Shown here: piece after piece, positions 15,224 to 23,021 of the stretch
How the letters are laid out: every line of letters begins with the position of its first letter
Position numbering within the stretch: the first letter of the stretch is position 1
Source of the DNA: Clostridia bacterium
GTDB lineage: Bacteria; Bacillota_A; Clostridia; Christensenellales; Aristaeellaceae
Direction of reading: 5' to 3'
Assembly (NCBI GenBank): GCA_017509065.1
Contig: JAFWQM010000080.1
Coordinates: forward strand, 1 to 50,067
Length of the DNA stretch: 50,067 bases
The notes under the pieces: generated by a model
Seen by the model: only the letters and a program-made list of their open reading frames with translations
What the model was told of the DNA's origin: nothing
The model's database searches: none
Made by a program: the position numbers and the translations under genes

Positions 15224-16888
15224 TCAGCCCAGATCCACGATAATGGGGAGGATCATGGGATTCCGTTTGATTTTCTCATAAATATACCGGTGCAGCTCGT
15301 CCTTGATGCGGTTCTTGATGCTCGGCCAGTCGCTGCCCTCGATGCGGCCGTAGCTGGCGATGATACCGCGCACCACCTCGCGGGTGCACTCGATGATGTC
15401 CTCGTTTTCGCGGACATACACAAAGCCGCGGGAGATCACGTCCGGGCCGGACACCAGCACGCCGTTCGTGCGGTCGAAGGCCATGGCCACGATGATCAGG
15501 CCGTCCTGGGAGAGGTGCTTTCTGTCGCGCAGCACCACGTTGCCCACGTCGCCGATGCCAAGGCCGTCCACCAGCACCTCGCCCACGGGCACGGTGCCCG
15601 CGATGGCCAGGCTGTCCTGGCTCATTTCGATCACCTGGCCCGCGGCGGGCAGCACGATGTTCTGCCGATCCATGCCCATGGATTCGGCCAGTTCCGCGTG
15701 CTGCCACAGCATCCGGTATTCGCCGTGAATGGGGATAAAGTATTTGGGCTTCACCAGCGCGTGCATCAGCTTGATTTCTTCCTGGCAGGCGTGGCCGGAC
15801 ACGTGCACCTCGGCCATGGCTTCGTAAATCACTTCCGCGCCGCAGCGGTAGAGCTGGTTGATGACGCGGGAGACGAATTTCTCGTTGCCGGGAATGGGCG
15901 TTGCGGAGATGATCACCTTGTCGCTTGGCTTGATCTGCAGCTTGCGGTGCTCGGAGAACGCCATGCGGGTCAGGCCGCTCATGGGTTCGCCCTGGCTGCC
16001 GGTGGTGAGGATGAGCAGCTCGTCGTCGCGGTAGCTGTCCAGATCGTCCACTTCCAGGCAATAGCCGTCCGGAATCACCAGTTCACCCAGCTGTATGGCC
16101 ACCCGGCTGACCGAAATCATGCTGCGGCCCACGAAGCAGACTTTTCTGCCAAAGCGGATGCCGCTGTCGATCACCTGCTGGAGGCGGTTGATATTGCTGG
16201 CGAACATGGCCACGATCACGCGGCCCTGGGCGTTGCGGAACTGGTTGACGAACGTCTCGCCGATCTTGCGTTCGCTCATGGTGGAGCCGGGGCGCTCAAT
16301 GTTGGTGCTCTCGCACAGCAGGGCCAGCACGCCCGCGTCGCCCGCCATGGCGAGGGAGCTCAGGTCGGTGATCTCCCCGTCCACGGGAGTGAAGTCGATC
16401 TTGAAGTCGCCGGAATGGACGATCACGCCCGCGGGGCAGGAAATGATCAGCGCGCACGCGCCGGGGATGGAGTGGCTCACCTTGATGAACTTCACCGTAA
16501 ACGCGCCGATCCTGACCTCGTCCCGCGGGTTGATTGCGTTCATCTGGATGCCGTTCACCCGGTGCTCACGGAGCTTTAAGTCGATGAGGGCAAGCGTCAG
16601 GCGTGTGCCCCAGATGGGGGCGGGCGCCTGCTGGAGGATGTAGGGCGTGGCGCCGATGTGGTCCTCGTGCCCGTGGGTGAACACATAACCGCGCACACGC
16701 TCTTTGTTGGCGACCAGATAGGAAGCGTCGGGGATCACCAGGTCGATGCCCAGCATGTCTTCTTTGGGGAAGATGGAGCCGCAGTCCACCACCAGAATAT
16801 CGTCTTCGTATTCAATCACGTATAAGTTCTTGCCGATTTCATCCACACCGCCCAGCGGGATGACGCGCACTTTGGGATATTGGGCCAT
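15224..16888 (-). CDS. rnj: Ribonuclease J
   Basis: A metallo-beta-lactamase/beta-CASP exo- and endonuclease central to mRNA decay and rRNA processing in Firmicutes. The 554 residues match the RNase J1/J2 length. The zinc motif THGHEDH is at 71-77, with further motifs VIVHSGDFKID, TTGSQGEP, SGHACQEEIK and FIPIHGEYRML. The ATG at 16888 is preceded by AAAGGAGG at ideal distance; the upstream in-frame ATG is not. It has its own extended -10 promoter. With only one copy in the window, J1 versus J2 cannot be decided. Confidence 0.96.
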   Translation of the reverse strand: MAQYPKVRVIPLGGVDEIGKNLYVIEYEDDILVVDCGSIFPKEDMLGIDLVIPDASYLVANKERVRGYVFTHGHEDHIGATPYILQQAPAPIWGTRLTLALIDLKLREHRVNGIQMNAINPRDEVRIGAFTVKFIKVSHSIPGACALIISCPAGVIVHSGDFKIDFTPVDGEITDLSSLAMAGDAGVLALLCESTNIERPGSTMSERKIGETFVNQFRNAQGRVIVAMFASNINRLQQVIDSGIRFGRKVCFVGRSMISVSRVAIQLGELVIPDGYCLEVDDLDSYRDDELLILTTGSQGEPMSGLTRMAFSEHRKLQIKPSDKVIISATPIPGNEKFVSRVINQLYRCGAEVIYEAMAEVHVSGHACQEEIKLMHALVKPKYFIPIHGEYRMLWQHAELAESMGMDRQNIVLPAAGQVIEMSQDSLAIAGTVPVGEVLVDGLGIGDVGNVVLRDRKHLSQDGLIIVAMAFDRTNGVLVSGPDVISRGFVYVRENEDIIECTREVVRGIIASYGRIEGSDWPSIKNRIKDELHRYIYEKIKRNPMILPIIVDLG

Positions 16889-16996
16889 AAAAACCTCCTT
16901 TATCATACTATGCCAATTGGAAAACGAACGCCTGGCATATTGCTTTTTCTTCGTTGAATGAAACAGTCACGAGACGACCATGACAATTCTGTAACT

Positions 16997-17025
16997 ATTA
17001 TATCACAAACTCTTCAAAATTACCA
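16997..17025 (-). promoter_or_regulatory. Extended -10 promoter of rnj
   Basis: On the minus strand TGATATAAT (extended -10; TATAAT at 16997-17002) follows TGGTAA (17020-17025) with a 17-bp spacer. The leader to the ATG is about 100 nt with no evident riboswitch. The rest of 16889-17170 is AT-rich and holds no gene that I can support. Confidence 0.6.
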
Positions 17026-17174
17026 GAGGAATGAATAGATAAATTCACGGCTTAATTCTGTGATAATCTGATTAATTTTCTTAAAATACGGAGAAATTTT
17101 GACCGTTTTTTAGGACGACAGAATTTGTTCGCGCGGCTGCCCACCCGGTTCGTCCGTCAGAGAAAAAAGCTTCA

Positions 17175-17203
17175 TTGCCATTTCTCCGTCTTTCTGTTAT
17201 AAT
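17175..17203 (+). promoter_or_regulatory. Promoter of the HTH regulator gene
   Basis: TTGCCA (17175-17180), 17-bp spacer, TATAAT (17198-17203); GGAGGAGGG and a TTG start codon follow within 30 nt, giving a very short leader. Confidence 0.7.
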
Positions 17204-17228
17204 ACGCAAAGACGGAGGAGGGATTCCC

Positions 17229-17582
17229 TTGCATGAACGGATTCGCCAGGTGAGAAAATCTTTTGGGCTCACGCTGGAGCAGTTCGGTGAAAAAATCGGA
17301 CTGAAAAAAAGCGTGCTCAGCCGCATCGAAAACGGATACAGCGCGCCGCAGGAGCAAACGCTGCGCTTGATTTGCCGGGTGTTTACCGTTTCCTACGCCT
17401 GGCTGAAGGACGGGGTGGGGGAGATGTTCGCGGAAACCGACGAGGACGATGCCGTGAACCGGCTCATGCTGGAGGGGGATGAGTTTCCCAGGCAGGTGTT
17501 CCGTACCCTCGCCGCCATGCCGCCCGAAGGCTGGGACGCGCTTAAAAAACTGGTCGATATTCTTCGTGAGACGAAGCAGTGA
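17229..17582 (+). CDS. XRE/cI-type helix-turn-helix regulator
   Basis: A 117-residue cytoplasmic regulator. The HTH_3 domain spans about 3-62: ERIRQVRKSFGLTLEQFGEK, then KKSVLSRIENGYSAPQEQTL and VSYAWLKDGVGEMF, characteristic of phage repressor-like proteins of Clostridia. The C-terminal 45 residues (FPRQVFRTLAAMPPEGWDAL) form a predicted helix. A TTG start at 17229 is chosen because GGAGGAGGG precedes it by 6-7 nt and the promoter -10 is at 17198; upstream codons in frame fall in the promoter. No adjacent target operon is evident; its own promoter spacing suggests autoregulation (inference). Confidence 0.8.
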   Translation: MHERIRQVRKSFGLTLEQFGEKIGLKKSVLSRIENGYSAPQEQTLRLICRVFTVSYAWLKDGVGEMFAETDEDDAVNRLMLEGDEFPRQVFRTLAAMPPEGWDALKKLVDILRETKQ

Positions 17583-17618
17583 TCTTTAACTTTGGGAAAC
17601 TTTCAGCCGGCGGATTTT

Positions 17619-17813
17619 TTATTCAGTCATTCTTTGGTCATGCGCACCGTGAGGACTGATCCCTGTTCGCTTTTCCCGTTCCCGTGATTCACGCCCCTTT
17701 TCATTGCCCTCGGCTTCTGCCAGAATACGCAGATAGGCCAGGGCCTTTTTTTGCGCCCATTCAGAATGGAGCTGACCGAAATAATATGCAAGCATTTCCT
17801 GATTTCTGTCCAT
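17619..17813 (-). CDS. Hypothetical small charged protein
   Basis: A 64-residue ORF, MDRNQEMLAYYFGQLHSEWA at its N-terminus, followed by a highly charged Glu/Arg-rich tail. GGGGAGGGG lies directly upstream of the ATG at 17813, a good ribosome binding site, which is the main support. I do not recognise a family. It is convergent with the HTH gene. Chance ORF remains possible. Confidence 0.4.
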   Translation of the reverse strand: MDRNQEMLAYYFGQLHSEWAQKKALAYLRILAEAEGNEKGRESREREKRTGISPHGAHDQRMTE

Positions 17814-18146
17814 TTTCCCCTCCCCTGCTTCCATCCGCTGGTCAGACGGAGTTTATAAAAAAGCAAACAAATGTTCCCTTTATTTCATCACGATTATATC
17901 CTACTACCCAGAATTTGTAAAGGACAAACGCAAAAACGCTTCCAGATAAAGGAAAGTATCACCAGTTTTGTTCACTGACTGCCGATTCTGTATCTTGCCG
18001 TTTTTTGTCCTGGGAAATTACGTTTTTCATTTCTTCTTTCGGAAACAGCACTGTTCTTACGGAAAAAAGCAGAACGAATGTTTCTGTATTCTCCGCCAAT
18101 TTATGGTGAAAAACAGAAAACCATGTCCCCCCGAACGGGCTAAAAC

Positions 18147-18226
18147 TGTCGAAATTCGACTTTTTTACAAATAAATAATTCTTATAGTAACTTTTATATT
18201 GTAAAAATAATGCTTTTTGTTACTAT
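18147..18226 (+). promoter_or_regulatory. Spo0A control region with paired 0A-box and inverted repeat
   Basis: TGTCGAA (18147-18153) matches the Spo0A-binding 0A-box exactly. It is followed in opposite orientation by ATTCGACT, giving two overlapping head-to-head boxes. Further on, ATAGTAAC (18184-18191) and GTTACTAT (18219-18226) are a perfect 8-bp inverted repeat in very AT-rich DNA. Both lie 70-150 bp before the spo0A start, as expected for autoregulation. The remaining 17814-18290 sequence is AT-rich without a supported gene. Confidence 0.6.
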
Positions 18227-18298
18227 ATTCTCTGTACAGCGCAAAAAACAGAAGGAATCAGATAAAATTGCAGAATCTAAAAAATGGGGGAAACACGG

Positions 18299-19069
18299 AT
18301 GGACAGTATTCGATTGGCGATTGCGGAGGACAATGACGAACTGCGCGGATTTATGATCCAGTATTTTGGCAGGCAGCAGGACATCACGGTTGTGGGAGAG
18401 GCAGCCAACGGCGTGAATGCGGTAAAGCTTGCGCAGGAAGCCGGGGCGGATGTGATGCTGCTGGATATGATCATGCCGGGCCTGGACGGGTTCGGGGTGC
18501 TGACGCAGATGCAGAGCATGGAGCCTGAGAAGAAACCGGATGTGATCGCCGTGACTGCACTGGCCCGGGATGATTTTATCCGCCGGGCAGTGGAATTGGG
18601 CGTGCAGTATTACATGATCAAACCGGTCGAGCTGCAGGTGCTGCTGGAGCGCATCCGCGACGTGGCTCAGTCACGGCGGGACGAGCCGCCGGAAAGCCGC
18701 ATCCCCTCCCCGAACACGCTGAGTCTGGATGACAAAATCTCCAACCTGTTTCTGGGCATGGGGATTCCGGCGCACATCAAGGGCTACCACTATCTGCGGG
18801 AAGGGATCAAGCTGGTCATCGCGGAACCCGGCATGATCGGCGGCATCACCAAGGAACTGTACCCCGCCATCGCGCACCGTTTCGGCACGAGCTCCAGCAA
18901 GGTGGAGCGCGCCATCCGCCACGCCATCGACGTAGCCTGGAGCCGTGGGCGGGTGGACACGCTGAATAAAGCCTTCGGCTGTGATGTCGCCCAGCCGAAC
19001 GACAAGCCCACCAATGGAGAATTGATCGCCCTCATTGCCGATAAGCTCAGGATGGATCACAGCGCGTGA
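18299..19069 (+). CDS. spo0A: Sporulation master regulator Spo0A
   Basis: A 256-residue response regulator that, when phosphorylated, switches entry into sporulation. Receiver domain: acidic pair D10/D11, phosphoacceptor Asp56 in VMLLDMIMPGLDG, and Lys108 in YYMIKPVE. After a short linker, the sporulation-specific DNA-binding domain (about 145-256) contains HIKGYHYLREGI and the recognition segment GTSSSKVERAIRHAIDVAW. The ATG at 18299 has GGGGGAA upstream; an in-frame ATG at 18284 lacks one. Unlike in many Clostridia, spoIVB is not adjacent. A 0A-box lies upstream. Confidence 0.97.
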   Translation: MDSIRLAIAEDNDELRGFMIQYFGRQQDITVVGEAANGVNAVKLAQEAGADVMLLDMIMPGLDGFGVLTQMQSMEPEKKPDVIAVTALARDDFIRRAVELGVQYYMIKPVELQVLLERIRDVAQSRRDEPPESRIPSPNTLSLDDKISNLFLGMGIPAHIKGYHYLREGIKLVIAEPGMIGGITKELYPAIAHRFGTSSSKVERAIRHAIDVAWSRGRVDTLNKAFGCDVAQPNDKPTNGELIALIADKLRMDHSA

Positions 19070-19130
19070 AATGAGTGAGGCGCTTAAAAAGTATAATCGT
19101 TCGCAAAATGACAAAAAGTTCGAAAACTCT

Positions 19131-19315
19131 CATGGCTTTCTCGGAAGGGGGTCTGGGGGAAACCTCATCCGGCGCTCTGCGCCACCTTCCCCTCGCAGGG
19201 GGGCCGCAGCGCCCGGAAAACAGTCCGGTGGACTGTTTTCAGCGTAGGCCGGGCGGCAGCCCCGGATGGTGGCGCGAAGCGCCGAATGAGGTTTCCAAAG
19301 AGCGGTTTCCCCCAG
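19131..19315 (+). repeat. R1 copy d with nested stem and R2 module
   Basis: Begins CATGGCTTTCTCGGAAGGGG and closes with AAAGAGCGGTTTCCCCCAG. Inside the outer arm is a second stem of about 23 bp (around CTCATCCGGCGC...GCGCCGAATGAG), and inside that an R2 module at 19200-19265 with tip CAGTCC-GGT-GGACTG. Three layers of palindrome are therefore nested. No gene is seen here; it separates spo0A from the convergent phage-tail-like gene. Confidence 0.75.
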
Positions 19316-19342
19316 AAAACTCCTAACTGATCTCAATTCTCG

Positions 19343-19870
19343 TCAGCTTGCCGTCACGGTATCAGCGGCGTCAAGCGTGAGCTTCACGGTGCTGCTGCCG
19401 AGGATGCTGCCGCTGAGCGTAACGGTGCCGCTGCCGGGAGTCACGGTCAGGTCACCCGTGAAGGCCTTCGGCTGGCTGACCTCGCAGGCGATGACGGCCA
19501 TATCCGCCGTCACGCCCGACGCGCTTTTCGTTACGGGCAGGCTGCTGACCGTGCCGAAATCCACCGTGATGGGTTTTATAAGATTCCCCCATTCCGCGTC
19601 GTAATTGGTGGCGGAATGCTTGCGCAGGATCTGCCCCGTGCTGCCTCCCGACGGCACACCATGCCCGTCGTTTCCGCGCAGGCTCGGGGTCGTGTAAGCC
19701 GTACCGTCGGTAAAGGTAAGGGTCAGCGTATCATCCGCGTTCATCTCGGCGTCCGCGATGCCGTTTCCGGTAGCCTGCTGCGTCATCTGCGCAATCTTCT
19801 GCTGCGCGTCGCTGTCCCGGATGGGGATGCTGGTTCCGTTCAGTTTTACGTTGTCAATGTATTCAGACAT
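19343..19870 (-). CDS. Phage tail-fibre-like protein (orphan)
   Basis: A 175-residue protein with no signal peptide. It starts SEYIDNVKLNGTSIPIRDS, and the middle contains GSTGQILRKHSATNYDAEWG, which resembles the collagen/tail-fibre motif (GGxxGQxLxKxSxxxYDxxW) common in phage distal tail and base-plate proteins. The rest is Thr/Ser-rich, predicted beta-strand. GGAGG lies 14 nt before the ATG at 19870, a long but usable spacing. No other phage genes adjoin it, so it may be a remnant or a domesticated surface protein. It lies next to R1 copy d and a broken yqfC copy. Confidence 0.65.
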   Translation of the reverse strand: MSEYIDNVKLNGTSIPIRDSDAQQKIAQMTQQATGNGIADAEMNADDTLTLTFTDGTAYTTPSLRGNDGHGVPSGGSTGQILRKHSATNYDAEWGNLIKPITVDFGTVSSLPVTKSASGVTADMAVIACEVSQPKAFTGDLTVTPGSGTVTLSGSILGSSTVKLTLDAADTVTAS

Positions 19871-19991
19871 GCTTTCTTTTTCCTCCTGCCGTCTATTGCA
19901 GGTGCGCACCACGGAAAGAATCATAGCGCAAAACGCGCGGAAAAAAGAGCCCCCGTGGGGGTGAATCCGCAATCATGAACAGCGGGTGGAC

Positions 19992-20027
19992 GGAAGCTGC
20001 CGCAAGATCGGCTTCTGTTCTTTTTTT
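19992..20027 (+). terminator. Terminator-like hairpin before the yqfC fragment
   Basis: GAAGC-TGCCG and CGG-CTTC can pair with a CAAGAT loop, flanked further out by GAACAG and CTGTTC and followed by seven T residues. An equivalent hairpin sits before the intact yqfC (22690-22729). Confidence 0.5.
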
Positions 20028-20064
20028 GTGCGGCGAAAGCATATACTGCTCCGAGGTAAAGCAT

Positions 20065-20139
20065 ATGAAAACCAGCGGAATCGCCCCGCCGGAAGTAGGG
20101 AAGGGTGCGGCGCGGATCATTCTGACCGGCCGGACATAA
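20065..20139 (+). pseudogene. Truncated duplicate of yqfC 5' end
   Basis: Codons 1-23 (MKTSGIAPPEVGKGAARIIL onward) match the start of the intact yqfC at 22767 with two substitutions. The similarity also covers about 55 bp upstream, including GCGAAAGCATATACTG and the T-run. After codon 24 a TAA follows and similarity ends, 49 bp before the IS4-type element. The fragment cannot encode a functional YqfC. It records a diverged duplication, later cut, plausibly by transposon-linked deletion. Confidence 0.8.
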
Positions 20140-20187
20140 TGCCTGAACTAAGTCAGGGGTGATTGACATTGGCTGAACACTATGATA

Positions 20188-21800
20188 TTATAACTCAGAC
20201 TTCCCACATAGAAACTAACCGAAACCCCATACGCAGAAAGGGATGATCGGAAGAAAAAACTGAAATAGAAAGGCAAAGGCCTAGAAATCTGGTAAAATAG
20301 CAGGTGCCCAAACCAACTAAACCAGAGGAGGTCTTTGCCATGACAAGCATAGCACAAAACCATGAAAGTGACCAGAGGGAAATTGCGGAACGCTGAAGAA
20401 ATTTTTCACAGCGTATGGGATTCAGAAACTACTACGGTTATGCCGGGGAGAAAAGCAGAAGGGACACTCTGCCTTAGAGATTTTCCGTTATCTGCTATGC
20501 CTGGTGTTCAGTGATCGGAGTATGTACATGCAGATCGTCACGAACCGATTCACAGAAGCGTTTGGCAAAAACACGGTTTACCGGTTTTTGAGTTCCGCGA
20601 AGACGAACTGGGAACGGCTGGTGTGCCTGCTGTCCGAGAGGATCATCAATCGGACGATCCGACCGCTGACAAGCGAGGAACGCAAAGACGTATTCATCTT
20701 TGACGACACGCTGTTTCAGCGGACGGGTGGGAAAAAGACGGAATTGTGTTCCCGGGTATTCGACCATGTCATCATGCGTTACCGGCGCGGGTATCGTCTG
20801 CTGACGCTGGGATGGTCGGACGGAAACAGCTTTTTCCCAATTCTTGGAAGACTTCTTGCTTCCAGCGATGAAAAGAACATCATTGGGACGACGAAACAGG
20901 TGGATAGGCGTTCCTTGGCCGGAAAGCGCCGTGCCCAGGCAGTCAGTAAAGCGCCTGACGTTATGCTGGATATGCTGAAAAACGCGATTCAGAAAGGACA
21001 CCGGGCCAAGTATGTCCTGTTCGATACCTGGTTTTCCACACCCAAGGCAATCCTTCGCATCAACGAGGAATGCAAAATGCATACCATCGCCATGATCAAA
21101 AAGACCTCCAAGGTGTTCTACCAATACGACGGAAAGAACATGAACATCAAGCAGATTTTCGGGGCCTGCAAAAAGCGTCCAGGGCGCTCCAAATACCTCC
21201 TGAGCATTGACGTTATGCTGACTGACAAGGAGGGAACTTCCATTCCTGCCAGGATCGTCTGTGTTCGCAATCGCAACAACAAGAAGGACTGGATCGCTTT
21301 TATCAGCACAGACGCCGCGCTTCCCCCCGAAGAAATCCTTCGCATCTACGGCAAACGCTGGGATATCGAGGTGTTCTTCAAAGCCTGCAAGTCCATGCTG
21401 TACTTGGGTTCAGAGTGTCACTGCCTGTCTTATGACGCGCTGAACGCTCATGTATCCCTAGTTTTCATCCGTTACATGCTCCTTTCTCTACAGCAACGAT
21501 GCAATACCGATGAACGCACGATCGGCGAATTGTTCCTGCTGATGGTGGATGAAATCGCCGACACCACTTTTGCACACGCTATGCAATTGATTGTGGATAT
21601 CCTGCTCCAATCGGTTCAGGACCACTTTGCTCTCTCCAACGATCAATTGAATGCCTTTGTTCGGCAATTCTATGATCGTTTACCTGCTTCTTATCAGCAT
21701 TTTATCGGGGCACCTGCCTCTTGATCCTTTTTCCTTTGGCTGCTATTAAGATGTTGTTTGGGTTTCTTGGTTATTTCGGTATGGGAAGTTTAAGTTATAA
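20188..21800 (+). mobile_element. IS4-type insertion sequence
   Basis: A transposase-like reading frame is bounded by imperfect inverted repeats of about 27 bp: TTATAACTCAGACTTCCCAC on the left (20188-20214) and its counterpart ending AAGTTTAAGTTATAA on the right (21774-21800). The two ends agree at roughly 20 of 27 positions. No clear target duplication is visible in the flanks. Total length about 1.6 kb fits IS4-like elements. The 49 bp between the yqfC fragment and the left end contains the hairpin CCTGA-ACTAAG-TCAGG and no gene. Confidence 0.8.
20340..21724 (+). pseudogene. IS4 family DDE transposase, frameshifted near its 5' end
   Basis: The catalytic part is intact: first Asp in FIFDDTLF, second in VLFDTWFS, and the C-terminal signature IYGKRWDIEVFFKACK, fitting Y-(2)-R-(3)-E-(6)-K. 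The natural start is probably ATG 20340, preceded by AGAGGAGG, giving MTSIAQNHESDQREIAER and then TGA at 20392. From 20393 another frame reads LKKFFTAYGIQKLLRLCRGE and continues without a stop to 21724. Joining them needs a one-base shift at about 20390. Either the copy is inactive through a single-base loss or it uses frameshifting; no obvious slippery heptamer is present. A GTG at 20504 could start a shortened protein. Confidence 0.8.
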
Positions 21801-21841
21801 ATTTATCCAAAACTTGATATTTTTGCAGGAGGTATTTTGGC

Positions 21842-22552
21842 ATGAAGAAAAGGTGTTTGATCTGGTTGCTTCTCCTGATCATGGGGGTCAGCAGCGTCGG
21901 GCTTGCGGAGAAGATTCCCAATGTTCTCGGTGTCTGGAAAGACGGCTCAGATGAGATGGTTTATAGCAATAAATTCTTTGGATTTACTTTTACATACAAT
22001 AAAATGCTCGAAGCCATGTTCAGCTGGCGTCATGAGGACATGAATTATTATTGTCCACGCGGCATGAGCTTAAATGCTTGGATCACGAAACTGTACAGAG
22101 GTTCAGAACTATACGATAAAAACGGCAAGATAGCCGTATGGGATGTTATGTCAGCCTCTAATCCGGCAGATTGTAAAGTTTACATCAGGTTGGCAAACAG
22201 GAATAAGCAGTCATTGGATGAAATCATCACGGCATATATGGAGCACCTCAAAAAAGATTATACTGTCTCTTGGTGGGGTATACTTAATGATATGTCAAAG
22301 AAGAAAGTAACATTCCTTGGAAAGAAACAGGATTGCATTAATCTAACGTTTAAAAAGGACAATTATGTTTTCGAGAACGGCAAATCTCGTACCGAGCAAG
22401 TGTCTTATCACGAGATTGTCATTCCAATTATAAAAGACAATCTTGTTGCTTTTGTATCAGTTGTGTCCCCATATAGTAAAAATCCCTGGTATGAAAGCGA
22501 CCAATACAGAGAACTTCTGAACATGTTTGCGCCAGTGGCTGTAACGGAGTAA
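21842..22552 (+). CDS. Secreted protein of unknown function, AT-rich
   Basis: A 236-residue protein with a signal peptide (about 1-22, KKRCLIWLLLLIMGVSSVGL, probable cleavage after LAE). The mature part has FFGFTFTYNKMLEAMFSWRH, a central TAYMEHLKKDYTVSWWG and a late VIPIIKDNLVAFVSVVSPYS, suggesting a small alpha/beta fold such as those measuring membrane damage or lipid binding; I do not recognise a family. AGGAGG lies 9 nt before the ATG. It begins 41 bp after the insertion sequence, and its base composition is clearly more AT-rich than neighbouring genes, suggesting acquisition together with or near the element. Confidence 0.75.
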   Translation: MKKRCLIWLLLLIMGVSSVGLAEKIPNVLGVWKDGSDEMVYSNKFFGFTFTYNKMLEAMFSWRHEDMNYYCPRGMSLNAWITKLYRGSELYDKNGKIAVWDVMSASNPADCKVYIRLANRNKQSLDEIITAYMEHLKKDYTVSWWGILNDMSKKKVTFLGKKQDCINLTFKKDNYVFENGKSRTEQVSYHEIVIPIIKDNLVAFVSVVSPYSKNPWYESDQYRELLNMFAPVAVTE

Positions 22553-22689
22553 GCTGTGTTGAGAAATTGATCCGATGATCTATAACCGCCCATTTCCCGT
22601 CTGTTTGAAAGTGTCCATTCAAAAAGCATAGACTGAACAGATTCAGTGCGCGAAAAAAGCGTTTCCTCAGGGCAGCGCTGAATTACGAG

Positions 22690-22729
22690 AGAACGGAAAC
22701 CGAGGCAAAGGGTTCTCCGTTCTTTTTTT
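22690..22729 (+). terminator. Terminator before yqfC
   Basis: AGAACGGA (22690-22697) pairs with TCCGTTCT (22716-22723), with extra AACC/GGTT pairing, followed by a run of T residues. It ends the transcript of the AT-rich gene or acts as a leader hairpin for yqfC. Confidence 0.65.
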
Positions 22730-22766
22730 GCGCCGCGAAAGCATATACTGCCCTGAGGTGAAGCAT

Positions 22767-23021
22767 ATGAAAAACAGCGAAATCGCCCCGCCGGAAGTGG
22801 GGAAAGGCGCGGCGCGGATCATTCTGACCGGGCGGGAAGAAGTGGTGATCGAGGGGCACAAGGGCTTATTCTCTTATGAAACCAAGTGCATCCGCATCCG
22901 CTCCAAATCCGGGCTGGTGACCGTGTCGGGCCATGACCTGATCATCGACCACCTGGGCGTGCAGGATCTGTTGATTCACGGCAAGGTGGAGGACGTGGCG
23001 GTAGACGGAGAAAAAGCATGA
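22767..23021 (+). CDS. yqfC: Sporulation protein YqfC
   Basis: An 84-residue YabP/YqfC family protein. Sequence after residue 24: EEVVIEGHKGLFSYETKCIR, then GLVTVSGHDLIIDHLGVQDL, the conserved YqfC core. In Bacillus it is expressed in the mother cell under sigma-E and acts with YqfD. GAGGTGA precedes the ATG at 22767. CATATACT, a possible sigma-E -10, lies about 25 nt upstream, but no convincing -35 is visible. It overlaps yqfD (ATGA). A truncated duplicate is at 20065. Confidence 0.93.
   Translation: MKNSEIAPPEVGKGAARIILTGREEVVIEGHKGLFSYETKCIRIRSKSGLVTVSGHDLIIDHLGVQDLLIHGKVEDVAVDGEKA

Noticed and set aside
15212..16579. A 455-codon open frame on the plus strand opposite RNase J
   Set aside because: It is the antisense shadow of a GC-rich gene: His/Ala/Gly-rich with no motif and no ribosome binding site. 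Similar long shadows opposite glnS, gltX, proC and the ABC genes were dropped for the same reason.
17968..18174. 68-codon ORF upstream of spo0A
   Set aside because: AT-rich, Phe/Cys-rich sequence without a ribosome binding site. It overlaps the 0A-box region.
18251..18281. Sigma-H-like promoter (GAAGGAATC, GCAGAATCT) before spo0A
   Set aside because: Spacing is 10 nt instead of 11-12, and the transcript would start within the ribosome binding site, leaving no leader.
20179..21809. Target-site duplication of the insertion sequence
   Set aside because: No matching 8-12 bp direct repeat flanks the inverted repeats; only AT-rich chance similarity is seen.
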